NCBI GenBank assembly: GCA_025965275.1
Contig: JAOPXG010000110.1
Coordinates: forward strand, 1-32,255
Direction of reading: 5' to 3'
DNA length: 32,255 nucleotides
Source of the DNA: Nocardioides sp.
GTDB lineage: Bacteria; Actinomycetota; Actinomycetes; Propionibacteriales; Nocardioidaceae
Shown here: positions 18,862-27,258 of the stretch, in pieces
How positions within the stretch are numbered: position 1 is the first letter of the stretch
Layout of the letters: every line of letters starts with the position of its first letter
The notes under the pieces: model-generated
Told to the model about the DNA's origin: nothing
Database searches by the model: none
What the model saw: the letters and a program-made list of their open reading frames with translations, nothing else
Position numbers and translations under genes: made by a program

Positions 18862-20106
18862 TCAGCTGTTGGAGAAGACCGCCGGGTCGTCGCCGCCGCG
18901 GCCGGCCCAGGTCCAGGCGTACGCCGGGTCCTCGACCGCGAGGGCGGCCTCGCCCAGGTCGAGCGGGGCGAACGTGTCGACCATCACCGCCGACTCGTCG
19001 AAGAACTCCGCGCCCAGCGACGCCTCGACGGCGGCCGGCTGCGGACCGTGGGCGTAGCCACCCGGGTGCAGCGAGATCGAGCCGAGGTTGATGCCCGAGC
19101 CCTTGCGCGCCTCGTAGTCGCCGCCGACGTAGAACATCACCTCGTCGCTGTCGACGTTCGAGTGGTAGTAGGGCACCGGGACCGCCAGCGGGTGGTAGTC
19201 GACCTTGCGCGGCAGGAAGTTGCAGATCACGAAGTTGTGCCCCTCGAAGACCTGGTGCACCGGCGGCGGCTGGTGGATCTTGCCGGTGATCGGCATGTAG
19301 TCGTCGATGTTGAACGTGTAGGGGTAGAGGCAGCCGTCCCACCCGACCACGTCGAAGGGGTGGGTCGCGTAGGTCATCCGGGTGCCGACGATGCCGGTGC
19401 TGGTGCGGTGCTTGACGAGGACGTCGACGTCCGTGCCCTCCTGGACGAAGGGCTGCGTCGGCCCGTAGAGGTCCCGCTCGCAGTACGGCGCGTGCTCGAG
19501 CAGCTGGCCGTAGCGGGAGAGGTAGCGCTTGGGCGGCGCGATGTGGCTGTTGGCCTCGATGGCGTAGAGCCGGCTCGGTTCGGCCGGCACCCAGCGGTGC
19601 GTGGTCGCGCGCGGGATCATCACGTAGTCGCCGGTGCGGTAGCCGATGACGCCGAAGACGCTTTCCACGACGCCGGCGCCGGATTCGACGTAGACGCACT
19701 CGTCGCCGATCGCGTTGCGGTAGTACGGCGCCGGCCCTGAGTCATGGCCGCCGGTGACGACGTAGGAGATCCGCACGTCGTTGTTGCCGAGCACGAGGCG
19801 CCGGTCGTTGACGGCATCTTGGTTTCGAGACAGGCGCTGCGCGCCTTCCTCAACCACCGGGAACAAGGAGTGGAGCTTCAGGTGCCGCGGCTTGAGCGGG
19901 TGGTTGGGCGTGCGGGTCTGGTCGGGCAGCTCCCAGACCTCGGAGGCGACGATCGCCGAGGGGACGCCGCGGTGGTAGAGCAGCGAGGAGTCCGAGGAGA
20001 AACCCTCCTCCCCCATCAGCTCCTCGAAGTAGAGCCGGCCGTCGGGGTCGCGGACCTGCGTGTGCCGCTTCGGGGGCACCTCACCCAGGCGTCGGTAATG
20101 GGCCAC
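18862..20106 (-). CDS. hmgA: Homogentisate 1,2-dioxygenase carrying an in-frame repeat insertion
   Basis: HmgA opens the ring of homogentisate to maleylacetoacetate in tyrosine and phenylalanine breakdown. The protein (about 414 residues) shows KRHTQVRDPDGRLYFEELMG, ATHPFDVVGWDGCLYPYTFNI, and the iron-site region with PYYHSNVDSDEVMFYVGGDYE and SISLHPGGYAHGPQP (His, Glu, His ligands). Residues 83-96, PVVEEGAQRLSRNQ, are encoded by a palindromic repeat (19820-19856 with flanks) and sit between HLKLHSLF and DAVNDRRLVLGN, where relatives have a short loop. The frame is kept. The GTG at 20106 has GGAG 5 bases upstream and gives a typical N-terminus; GTG 20112 is an alternative. Confidence 0.93.
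   Translation of the reverse strand: MAHYRRLGEVPPKRHTQVRDPDGRLYFEELMGEEGFSSDSSLLYHRGVPSAIVASEVWELPDQTRTPNHPLKPRHLKLHSLFPVVEEGAQRLSRNQDAVNDRRLVLGNNDVRISYVVTGGHDSGPAPYYRNAIGDECVYVESGAGVVESVFGVIGYRTGDYVMIPRATTHRWVPAEPSRLYAIEANSHIAPPKRYLSRYGQLLEHAPYCERDLYGPTQPFVQEGTDVDVLVKHRTSTGIVGTRMTYATHPFDVVGWDGCLYPYTFNIDDYMPITGKIHQPPPVHQVFEGHNFVICNFLPRKVDYHPLAVPVPYYHSNVDSDEVMFYVGGDYEARKGSGINLGSISLHPGGYAHGPQPAAVEASLGAEFFDESAVMVDTFAPLDLGEAALAVEDPAYAWTWAGRGGDDPAVFSNS
19820..19856. repeat. REP-like palindromic repeat, copy 2, inside hmgA coding sequence
   Basis: TGGTT and AACCA pair at the ends, then GAG with CTC, and GGCGC with GCGCC around a TGC loop. The arms GGTTTCGAG and CCTCAACCACCGGG match copy 1 at 14463-14501; the centre differs (ACAGGCGCTGCGCGCCTT). 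The element has no stop codon in the hmgA frame and contributes about 14 codons. Confidence 0.75.
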
Positions 20107-20121
20107 CAGCACTCCAATTCA

Positions 20122-20146
20122 TCCGATAGTCGGACACCTTCGTCCG
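20122..20146. promoter_or_regulatory. Candidate operator in hmgA / fahA-operon divergent region
   Basis: TCCGA-TAG-TCGGA (20122-20134) is a perfect dyad, and CGGAC (20131-20135) pairs again with GTCCG (20142-20146). The site lies between the start codons of two divergent tyrosine-catabolism units, so one regulator could control both. Which regulator binds is unknown; the IclR protein at 22308-23072 is one candidate by distance. Confidence 0.4.
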
Positions 20147-20162
20147 TTATGTGCTTCATGGT

Positions 20163-20168
20163 TAGAGT
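20163..20168 (+). promoter_or_regulatory. -10 box of leaderless promoter for the 20176-22232 operon
   Basis: TAGAGT ends 7 bases before the GTG at 20176, with no Shine-Dalgarno sequence in between, which predicts a leaderless transcript for the unknown gene plus fahA. Confidence 0.5.
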
Positions 20169-20175
20169 AGCCAGC

Positions 20176-21027
20176 GTGTCAACGAACCCCACCGGTCCGG
20201 CCTGGCGTGGCCTGGTCGACGACGCCGCCATCTTCCCGCCCGGCGACGCCCCGCTCGGCGACGCGGCCAGGGCCCATGTCGCCCGCCGCTCACAGCCGTA
20301 CGGCGACCTGGTCGGCACCTTCGTGGTCCGCGACACCGACATCCCGGCGCTCAAGTCCACCCCGACCGCGCTCTCGGTCGTGCTCACCGGCGGTGCCGGT
20401 CAGGTGGCGGGGCCCGCCGACCTCTGCCGCAAGCTGCACATCGCGCTCGAGGGCCTGGAGCTCGCGCTGCGCGACCTCGACGACCTGGCCGGCAACGCCC
20501 GACGGGTGGTCGCCGCGGTCGACGCCGCCCGCGCCGACGGGGTGCTCGACGACCACGTGCCCGTCTACGTCGAGCTGCCGCGGGTGGGCTCGACGGCGGG
20601 GTGGCTGGCCGCCGCCGACGTGGTCGCGGAGAACGAGCTGCGGCTCAAGTTCCGCACCGGCGGCCTGGACGCGGTGGCCTTCCCGTCCGCGCCCGCCCTG
20701 GCCCGCTGGATCGACGCCTCGCTCGACCGGGAGACGCCGTTCAAGTGCACGGCCGGCCTGCACCGCGCGGTGCGCCACACCGGCGCCGACGGCTTCGAGC
20801 ACCATGGCTTCCTCAACGTGCTCGTCGCCACCCGGCTGCTGTTCGACGGCACCCCGCTCGACGACGTTGTCGAGGTCCTCGAGCTCCGCGACGGCACCGC
20901 GCTGGCCGACCAGGCCCGCGACCTCGACCTGGCCGGCGCACGCCGGTGGTTCACGTCGTTCGGGTCCTGCGACGTCGAGGAGCCCCTCGCCGACCTGCTC
21001 GCCCTCGGACTCCTGGAGGACTCATGA
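20176..21027 (+). CDS. Conserved protein of unknown function in the homogentisate cluster
   Basis: A 283-residue soluble protein with no signal peptide or membrane segment. Distinct conserved-looking blocks are RGLVDDAAIFPPGDAPL (11-27), the strand ELRLKFRTGG (to about 163), ETPFKCTAGLHRAVRHT (F189, K190, C191) and HHGFLNVLVATRLLFDG. Repeated VPVYVELP and LKFRTGG strand-loop units suggest a beta/alpha barrel, and the K/C/H in FKCTAGLH could form a catalytic site; both are guesses. I recall similar hypothetical proteins in other actinobacteria but no known function. It begins the transcription unit and overlaps fahA by 4 bases (ATGA), so a role in or near tyrosine breakdown is reasonable. The GTG start is supported by the leaderless -10 box. 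Confidence 0.82.
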   Translation: MSTNPTGPAWRGLVDDAAIFPPGDAPLGDAARAHVARRSQPYGDLVGTFVVRDTDIPALKSTPTALSVVLTGGAGQVAGPADLCRKLHIALEGLELALRDLDDLAGNARRVVAAVDAARADGVLDDHVPVYVELPRVGSTAGWLAAADVVAENELRLKFRTGGLDAVAFPSAPALARWIDASLDRETPFKCTAGLHRAVRHTGADGFEHHGFLNVLVATRLLFDGTPLDDVVEVLELRDGTALADQARDLDLAGARRWFTSFGSCDVEEPLADLLALGLLEDS

Positions 21028-22232
21028 CCACCTGGGTGGACGGCGCCGAGGGCTCGCTCTTCGACATCGACAACCTGCCGTACGGCGTGTTCTCGCTCGC
21101 CGGCGAGGAGCCGCGCGTCGGGGTCCGGATCGGTGAGCTGGTGCTCGACCTGGCTCCGGTCGCGGCGGCCGAGATGCTCGACGTCCACCACGTCTTCCAG
21201 GAGCCCTCGCTCAACGCGCTGATGGCGGAGGGGCGCCGGGTCCGCGAGTCCGTGCGCCGCTGGATCACCGGGCTGCTCACCGACGAGACCGAGCGCGACC
21301 TCGTCGAGCCCCACCTCGTGCCGGTCGCCGACGTGACCCTGCACCTGCCGGTCGAGGTCGCCGACTACGTGGACTTCTACGCGTCCCTCGACCACGCGTC
21401 CAACGTCGGCCGGATCTTCCGCCCCGACCAGGAGCCCCTGCTGCCCAACTGGCGGCACCTCCCGGTCGGCTACCACGGCCGCGCGGGCACGATCGTCGCG
21501 TCTGGGACGCCCGTGATCCGGCCCAACGGCCAGCGCCGCGGCGACGACGGCCCGACGTACGGCCCCAGCACCCGCCTCGACATCGAGGCCGAGCTCGGCT
21601 TCGTGGTCGGCACGCCCTCCGAGCTCGGCAGCCCGGTGGCGTACGACGCGTTCGCCGACCACGTGTTCGGCGTCGTCGGGCTGAACGACTGGTCGGCGCG
21701 CGACATCCAGGCCTGGGAGTACGTGCCGCTCGGGCCGTTCCTCGGCAAGTCCTTCGCCACCTCGATCTCCCGGTGGGTGACGCCGCTCGAGGCGCTCGCC
21801 GCGGCCTGGGTCGACCTGCCCGGCCAGGACCCCACGCCGCTCCCCTACCTCGGCCCCGGCGACGTGCAGGGCCTCGACATCGACGTCGAGGTGCTGCTCA
21901 ACGGCACGGTCGTGAGCCGTCCGCCGTACCGCACGATGTACTGGTCGCCGGCGCAGATGCTGGCCCACATCACCGGCAACGGAGCCTCTCTGCGCACCGG
22001 AGACCTCTACGCCTCCGGCACGATCAGCGGCCCCGAGCGCGACCAGCGCGGCTCGTTCCTCGAGCTGAGCTGGGGCGGCACCGAGCCGTTCGGTGCCGAA
22101 TTCTGGGGAGACGGTCGCACCTTCCTCGAGGACGGCGACGAGGTGATGCTCCGCTACACCGCGCCCGGCACCGCCGGCGGCCGGATCGCGCTCGGCGAGG
22201 TTTCCGGAGTCATCGAGCCGGCGCGGACCTGA
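21024..22232 (+). CDS. fahA: Fumarylacetoacetase
   Basis: This 402-residue enzyme hydrolyses fumarylacetoacetate to fumarate and acetoacetate, the last step of tyrosine catabolism. Motifs are DYVDFYASLDHASNVGRIFRP (calcium ligand Asp and catalytic His), LPVGYHGRAGTIVASGTPV, LDIEAELGFVVG (metal-binding glutamates), GLNDWSARDIQAWEYVPLGPFLGKSF (Asp, Arg and Lys of the active site) and GDLYASGTISGPERDQRGSFLELSW. Length and order fit the full-length fumarylacetoacetase rather than the shorter FAH-domain isomerases. GGAGGA lies just upstream of the ATG, which overlaps the previous stop as ATGA. A maleylacetoacetate isomerase gene is not in the window. Confidence 0.96.
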   Translation: MTTWVDGAEGSLFDIDNLPYGVFSLAGEEPRVGVRIGELVLDLAPVAAAEMLDVHHVFQEPSLNALMAEGRRVRESVRRWITGLLTDETERDLVEPHLVPVADVTLHLPVEVADYVDFYASLDHASNVGRIFRPDQEPLLPNWRHLPVGYHGRAGTIVASGTPVIRPNGQRRGDDGPTYGPSTRLDIEAELGFVVGTPSELGSPVAYDAFADHVFGVVGLNDWSARDIQAWEYVPLGPFLGKSFATSISRWVTPLEALAAAWVDLPGQDPTPLPYLGPGDVQGLDIDVEVLLNGTVVSRPPYRTMYWSPAQMLAHITGNGASLRTGDLYASGTISGPERDQRGSFLELSWGGTEPFGAEFWGDGRTFLEDGDEVMLRYTAPGTAGGRIALGEVSGVIEPART

Positions 22233-22248
22233 CGCGCGCTGTCGCGGG

Positions 22249-22307
22249 CCCGGCGTACGTCCTCCTGCCAAGCTGAGTGCCCCACGTGATTCCCGCGGCA
22301 CGCCGGG
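22249..22307. terminator. Weak hairpin between convergent fahA and iclR
   Basis: CCCGGCGT (22249-22256) pairs perfectly with ACGCCGGG (22300-22307), with an inner ACGT pair, across a 43-base loop. It fills the 75-base gap between convergent stops and may help end transcription. The long loop makes this tentative. Confidence 0.28.
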
Positions 22308-23072
22308 TCAGTCGGCGACGCGGTCCGCGACCTGCTGGTGCGGTGACCCGGTCCCGAACGCCTGTCCGACGTGCCGCATCGCCTCCACCAGGCCGGCGAC
22401 GCGGCCGCCGGCGAAGCGGTCGGCCGGACCGGAGAGCGACATCGCCGCGAGCGTCGGGCCCGGACCGCCCACGGGCACGGCGACGCAGCGCACCCCGGCC
22501 TCCTGCTCCTCCTCGTCGGCGGCCCAGCCCTGCGCCGCCACGAGGTCGAGCTCGGCCTCGAACGCCGCGAGGTCGGTGATGGTCGCGTCGGTGCGCGGGG
22601 CGAGGCCGGTCCGCCGCAGGATCGTCAGCGCCACCTCGCGCGGCAGCGCGGCAAGCAGCACCTTGCCGACCGCAGTGGAGTGCGGCGGCACGTGCCGCCC
22701 GACCTCGGCGAACATCCGCAACGTGTGCGGCGAGGACACCTGCGCGATGTAGACGACGTCGTCGCCCTCGCGGACGGCGAGGTTGGCCGTCTCGCCCGAC
22801 AGCGTGACCAGCTCGGCGAGGTAGGGCCGGGCACTCCGGGCCAGGGCGCGCTGCGCACCGTCGGCGAGCCGGACGGCGGAGGTGCCGAGCGAGTACTTCC
22901 GCGACCCGTCCCGCCGCACGTAGCCGCGCTCCTGGAGGCTCTGGAGGATCCGGTGCGCGGTGCCCTGGGGCAGGCCGGTGCGCGCCGCGAGCTCGCCGAC
23001 GCCCAGGGGCTTGCCTGCTTCGGCCAGCGCCTCCAGGACGTCGAGGGCCCGGTCGACCGACTGCACCGCCAT
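22308..23072 (-). CDS. IclR-family transcriptional regulator
   Basis: A 254-residue IclR regulator: N-terminal winged helix (VDRALDVLEALAEAGKPLGVGELAARTGLPQGTAHRILQSL, residues 6-46, then YVRRDGSRKYSLG) and a GAF-like effector domain with VYIAQVSSPHTLRMFAEVGRHVPPHSTAVGKVLLAALP and GVRCVAVPVGG. In IclR proteins the effector is often a small organic acid; IclR and AllR/GclR respond to glyoxylate or pyruvate. It is the last gene of the glycolate operon, 11 bases after the permease, so glyoxylate or glycolate is a sensible effector. The ATG at 23072 has GGAGG at 4 bases. It faces fahA and might also control the homogentisate genes. Confidence 0.92.
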   Translation of the reverse strand: MAVQSVDRALDVLEALAEAGKPLGVGELAARTGLPQGTAHRILQSLQERGYVRRDGSRKYSLGTSAVRLADGAQRALARSARPYLAELVTLSGETANLAVREGDDVVYIAQVSSPHTLRMFAEVGRHVPPHSTAVGKVLLAALPREVALTILRRTGLAPRTDATITDLAAFEAELDLVAAQGWAADEEEQEAGVRCVAVPVGGPGPTLAAMSLSGPADRFAGGRVAGLVEAMRHVGQAFGTGSPHQQVADRVAD

Positions 23073-23083
23073 CCGACCTCCCT

Positions 23084-24769
23084 CTAGGGCACCATCCAGT
23101 CCAGGACCGGCGTGGACTGCAGGCCGACGATGATGCACATCAGCAGCAGCAGGCCGAGGCTCCAGCCTATGACCTTGCGGAAGATGTCGCCCTCGCGACC
23201 GGCCATGCCCACGGCGGCCGCCGCGATGGCCAGGTTCTGCGGGCTGACCATCTTGCCGAGCACGCCGCCGGACGAGTTCGCGGCGGCCATCAGGGTCGGG
23301 TCGAGGCCCGCCTGCGAGGCGGTCTGCACCTGGAGCGCACCGAACAGCGCGTTCGCCGAGGTGTCCGAGCCGGTCACCGCGACGCCGATCCAGCCGAGGA
23401 TCGGCGAGAGGATCGCGAAGCCGGCGCCGGCGCCCGCGAGCCAGGCCCCCAGCGAGCCGGTCTGGCCGGACAGGTTCATCACGTAGGCCAGCCCCAGCAC
23501 GGCCATCACGGTGATGATGGCCGAGCGCAGCTCGACGTACGTGCCGACGTAGGTGCGCGCCATCGTCGACGGCGAGATCCGCAGGAGCACGGCCGTGATG
23601 AGTCCGGCGACGATCATGAGGGTGCCGGCCGCGGGCAGCCAGTTGAGGGCGTACGTCGTCGTCGACACCGGGTCGCCGGCCGTGTTGAACACGTCGAGCC
23701 CCGGCCAGGCGAAGGAGTAGGTCCACGGCTCCTTCGCGAGGAACTCCTTGACCGCGGTGATGTTGGTGATGGAGAAGATCGCGATGATCACGAGGTAGGG
23801 CGCGTAGGCGCGCGCCACCTCGGCGCGGCTGTCGTCCGGCACCTCGGCGGCGGAGCCGGCCGAGCCGCCCCGGCCACCGCTGCTCGCGGTCACCGGCACC
23901 GGCGCGTCGGTCCGGGGCTCGGCCACCAGCACGTCGGCCGGGGTCCACACCCGCAGCAGCACCACCACGGCGGCCGCGGCGACCAGGGCGGCGACGATGT
24001 CGGCGAGCTGCACGGAGATGTAGTTGGACGCGACGAACTGGGCGAGCGCGAAGGCGACGCCGCAGACCAGCGCCGCGACCCAGGTGTTGCGCAGCCCGCG
24101 CTTGCCGTCGACGACGAAGACCAGAATCAGCGGCACGACGAGGGCGAGGATGGGCGTCTGCCGGCCGACCATCGCGCCCAGGGTGTCGACGTCGAGGCCG
24201 GACGCGTCGCTGGCGCCGGACGCGACCGTCGAGAGCGTGACGATCGGGGTGGCCAGCGCGCCGAACGCCACGGGGGCGGTGTTGGCGATCAGCGCGACGG
24301 CCGCCGCCTTGAGGGGCTCGAAGCCCAACGCCATCAGCATCACCACGGTGATGGCGACCGGCGTACCGAACCCGGCCAGCGCCTCGAGCAGCGCGCCGAA
24401 GCAGAAGGCGATGATGATCGCCTGGATCCGCTGGTCGGGGCTGACCTTCTCGAACGAGCGGCGCAGCACGTCGAAGTGCCCCGTCGCGACGGTCAGGTTG
24501 TAGACCCAGATGGCGTTGATGACGATCCAGAGGATCGGGAAGAACCCGAACGCCGCGCCCTCGGTGCCGGCGAGCAGCGCCTGGCCGGTGGGCATGTCGA
24601 AGAGCGCGATCGCGACGACGAGCGACACCGCGAGCGAGATCAGCCCGGACAGCCAGGCCCGGACCTTGAGGCCGCCGAGCAGCACGAAGAGGGTGAGCAG
24701 CGGGATCGCGCCGCACAGGGCGCTGAGGGCGAGCGACCCGCCGACCGGGTCGAGGTCTTGCTGGAACAT
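23084..24769 (-). CDS. lldP: LldP/GlcA-family lactate or glycolate permease
   Basis: A 561-residue membrane transporter with about 13 hydrophobic segments. Family signatures are FGFFPILWIVINAIWVYNLTV, CFGALLEALAGFGTPVAI, PLKAAAVALIANTAPVAFGALATPI, ILGWIGVAVTGSDTSANALFG and AANSSGGVLGKMVSPQNLAIAAAAV. LldP and GlcA carry L-lactate, D-lactate and glycolate with protons and cannot be told apart by sequence; the glycolate oxidase genes upstream favour glycolate. The hydrophilic loop around TASSGGRGGSAGSAAEVPDDSR is an insertion between membrane halves. The ATG is preceded by GGGAGA. It lies 30 bases after glcF and 11 before iclR. Confidence 0.93.
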   Translation of the reverse strand: MFQQDLDPVGGSLALSALCGAIPLLTLFVLLGGLKVRAWLSGLISLAVSLVVAIALFDMPTGQALLAGTEGAAFGFFPILWIVINAIWVYNLTVATGHFDVLRRSFEKVSPDQRIQAIIIAFCFGALLEALAGFGTPVAITVVMLMALGFEPLKAAAVALIANTAPVAFGALATPIVTLSTVASGASDASGLDVDTLGAMVGRQTPILALVVPLILVFVVDGKRGLRNTWVAALVCGVAFALAQFVASNYISVQLADIVAALVAAAAVVVLLRVWTPADVLVAEPRTDAPVPVTASSGGRGGSAGSAAEVPDDSRAEVARAYAPYLVIIAIFSITNITAVKEFLAKEPWTYSFAWPGLDVFNTAGDPVSTTTYALNWLPAAGTLMIVAGLITAVLLRISPSTMARTYVGTYVELRSAIITVMAVLGLAYVMNLSGQTGSLGAWLAGAGAGFAILSPILGWIGVAVTGSDTSANALFGALQVQTASQAGLDPTLMAAANSSGGVLGKMVSPQNLAIAAAAVGMAGREGDIFRKVIGWSLGLLLLMCIIVGLQSTPVLDWMVP

Positions 24770-24799
24770 GACGGTGTCTCCCGAGGTGGCGCGGATGGG

Positions 24800-26149
24800 T
24801 CAGGGCATCAGGGTCGCGGCGGGCCTCCCCGTGATCGACGCATCGAGGACCTCGACGGTGTGGGCCATGCCCATCGGGTGGCCCGACCTGTCGATGGCCG
24901 AGGCCACCTGCATCAGGCAGCCCGGGTTGGCGGTGACGAGCAGTTGGGCGCCGGTGGCGACGATGTTGGCCGCCTTCCGGTCGCCGAGCTCGCGCGCGGG
25001 CTCGGGGTTGAGCACGTTGTAGATGCCGGCGGAGCCGCAGCAGATCTCGCCCTCCGCGATCTCGCGCAGCTCGAGTCCGGGGATCGCTTCGAGCAGCCGG
25101 CGCGGTTCGGCGCGCACGCCCTGGGCGTGGGCCAGGTGGCAGGCGTCGTGGTAGGCGATGGTCATCTCGAGCGGGTGCCGCGGGGCGACCGGCCCGAGCT
25201 CGTCGAGGATCTCCGAGACGTCGCGGACCCGGTCGGCGAAGGCGCGGGCGCGGTCGGCGTACGCCGGCTCGTCGGCCAGCAGCTCGGCGTACTCCTTCAT
25301 GGTGGAGCCGCAGCCGGCGGCGTTGACGACGATCCACTCGACGCCGCGGTCCTCGAACGAGTCGACGAGCCTGCGGGCGAAGCCCTGCGCCTCGGCCTCG
25401 CGGCCGTTGTGGACCGACAGCGCGCCGCAGCAGCCCTGCGCGGGCGGGACGACGACGTCGCAGCCCTCGGCCCGGAGCACCCGCGCGGTCGCGGAGTTCA
25501 CCCCGGGGAAGAACGCGCTCTGCACGCAGCCGGTCAGCAGCCCGATGGTCGCCCGGCGCTCGCCGGTCGCAGGGATCAGCTCGGGCAGCGGCTCGGGTCG
25601 GCCGAGCCGCGGAGCGAGCCGCTCCATCGCGGCCAGCTGGGGGGCCATCCGGTCGAGCAGGCCGGTGCGCCGCATCGCCCGGTCGAGCCCGGTGCGCTGC
25701 AGGAGCCGGAGCGGACCGCGCAGCAGCCGCAGCCGCTTCGGGTGCGGGAAGAGGGCGAAGATCAGGCCGCGGAGCGCGCGGTCGCCGGCGGAGCGGTCGT
25801 GGTGGCGCTCGACCTGGGCGCGGGTCTGCTCGATGAGGGTGTCGTACTGCACGCCCGACGGGCAGGCCGTCACGCAGGCCATGCACCCGAGGCAGGCGTC
25901 CCAGTGGGACACCATCGCGTCGGTCATCGGCGCGCCCTCGAGGCCCTCCTTCATCAGGTAGATCCGGCCGCGCGGCGAGTCCATCTCCTCGCCCCACAGG
26001 ATGTACGTCGGGCAGGTCGGCAGGCAGAAGCCGCAGTGCACGCAGTCGCCGACCAGGGCGGCGTCGGGCGGGCGGTGCTCATCGAAGGCCCCGCCCTCGA
26101 CGGGCGCGCCGAAGTCGACGATGGCGCCGGTCTCACCGAGGTCCGTCAC
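24800..26149 (-). CDS. glcF: Glycolate oxidase iron-sulfur subunit
   Basis: GlcF passes electrons from the FAD subunits GlcD/GlcE to the membrane. The 449-residue protein has two 4Fe-4S ferredoxin motifs, CVHCGFCLPTCPTY (C36, C39, C42, C46) and CLGCMACVTACPSG (C86, C89, C92, C96), followed by two CCG-type cysteine-rich domains: GCCGALSVHNG, and YHDACHLAHAQGV with EICCGSAGIYNVL. The GTG at 26149 has GGAGG 6 bases upstream and overlaps the glcE stop in TAGTG, so the two are coupled. Confidence 0.95.
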   Translation of the reverse strand: MTDLGETGAIVDFGAPVEGGAFDEHRPPDAALVGDCVHCGFCLPTCPTYILWGEEMDSPRGRIYLMKEGLEGAPMTDAMVSHWDACLGCMACVTACPSGVQYDTLIEQTRAQVERHHDRSAGDRALRGLIFALFPHPKRLRLLRGPLRLLQRTGLDRAMRRTGLLDRMAPQLAAMERLAPRLGRPEPLPELIPATGERRATIGLLTGCVQSAFFPGVNSATARVLRAEGCDVVVPPAQGCCGALSVHNGREAEAQGFARRLVDSFEDRGVEWIVVNAAGCGSTMKEYAELLADEPAYADRARAFADRVRDVSEILDELGPVAPRHPLEMTIAYHDACHLAHAQGVRAEPRRLLEAIPGLELREIAEGEICCGSAGIYNVLNPEPARELGDRKAANIVATGAQLLVTANPGCLMQVASAIDRSGHPMGMAHTVEVLDASITGRPAATLMP

Positions 26150-27258
26150 TAGATGCCTCCTACGAAGCGGCCCGGCGCCAGGCGGTGCTCGGGGTCGAAC
26201 TGGTCCTTGACCCGGCGCATCAGGTCGAGGGCCGGCACCGGCCCCCACACGTCGACGGCCTGCTTGACGTCGTCGGGCGCGTCGACCACGACGACCGAGC
26301 CGCCGTGCCGCGCGCAGACCGCCCGCAGGGCGTCGAGCGCGCCGGCGTCGTCGGCCGCGGCGTGCACGACACCGGCGCCGGCCGAGCCGCGGACGTGCAC
26401 ACCCGCCTCGCGCGCGGCGGTGAGCACGTCGCGCAGGCCGGACAGGGCGAAGGTGAGCTTGAGCAGGACGGGTCCGGCCGGGTACGCCGCCCAGCCCGGC
26501 GGGGTCGTGTCGGTGACCTCGGCGGCGTCGCCGAGGAGGCGTCGTACGGTCTCCGCACGGTCGGCGACGCCCTCGGCCTTGCCGCCGAGCAGCACCCCGA
26601 GGGTGCCGGGCCCGGACGCCGGGAGGTCGACCTCCACCGCCCACGGCACGGCCTGCGAGTGGACGACCGCCTGCGCGAGCTCGTGGGCACGGCCGGGGCC
26701 GTCGACCGGCGTGACGACCCAGCGCTCGACGTCGGGGAGCGGGTGCAGCCGGAAGACCGCCTCGGTGATGACCGCGAGGGTGCCGTAGGAGCCGATCACC
26801 AGCTTGCCGAGGTCGTAGCCGGCGACGTTCTTCACGACCCGGCCACCGGCCTTGGCGACGACGCCGTCGGCGCGGACCACGGTGACGCCGATGAGCAGGT
26901 CGCGGGCGGTGCCGAAGAACATCCGCTGGGGGCCCGAGGTGTTGGTGGCCAGGGCGCCGCCCACCGTCGTGCCGGGCACGGTCTCCTCGAGGACGAGTCG
27001 CTGGCGCTCCGTGCCGACGACGTCCTGCACGTCGGAGAGGAGCGCGCCCGCCTGGGTGTCCACGATCAGGTCACCCGCCTGGTGGTCGAGCACCCGGGCG
27101 AGGCCGCTCAGGTCGACGACGAGGTCGGCCGAGGTCGGCGGCATTCCCCACCCCTGCTTGGTCCCTCGACCGCGGGCGACGACGGTGAGCCCGCGCGACG
27201 TGGCGTCGCCCAGCACCTCCGCGACCTCGGCGGTGCTGGTCGGGTGCGCCTCCTCCAC
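26149..27258 (-). CDS. glcE: Glycolate oxidase FAD-binding subunit GlcE
   Basis: A 369-residue FAD-linked oxidase of the GlcE type, shorter than GlcD and lacking its long C-terminal domain. PCMH-type FAD motifs are VARGRGTKQGWGMPP, LVVDLSGLARVL, ETVPGTTVGGALATNTSGPQRMFFG and KNVAGYDLGKLVIGSYGTLAVITEAVF. The start is a GTG at 27258 whose first base is the last paired base of the palindromic element upstream (27258-27425). GGTGA 6 bases ahead is a weak ribosome site supplied by the element itself; GGAGGAGG lies just after the start codon. If the element is removed, the glcD stop and this GTG would overlap as TAGTG, as at the glcE/glcF joint. The stop overlaps glcF. Confidence 0.93.
   Translation of the reverse strand: MEEAHPTSTAEVAEVLGDATSRGLTVVARGRGTKQGWGMPPTSADLVVDLSGLARVLDHQAGDLIVDTQAGALLSDVQDVVGTERQRLVLEETVPGTTVGGALATNTSGPQRMFFGTARDLLIGVTVVRADGVVAKAGGRVVKNVAGYDLGKLVIGSYGTLAVITEAVFRLHPLPDVERWVVTPVDGPGRAHELAQAVVHSQAVPWAVEVDLPASGPGTLGVLLGGKAEGVADRAETVRRLLGDAAEVTDTTPPGWAAYPAGPVLLKLTFALSGLRDVLTAAREAGVHVRGSAGAGVVHAAADDAGALDALRAVCARHGGSVVVVDAPDDVKQAVDVWGPVPALDLMRRVKDQFDPEHRLAPGRFVGGI

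Noticed and set aside
22308-25997. A 1229-codon minus-strand open frame reaching from iclR through the permease and glcF
   Set aside because: Only 22308-23072 is real (IclR). The rest is an alternative frame of the permease and glcF genes, rich in R, A, P and G.
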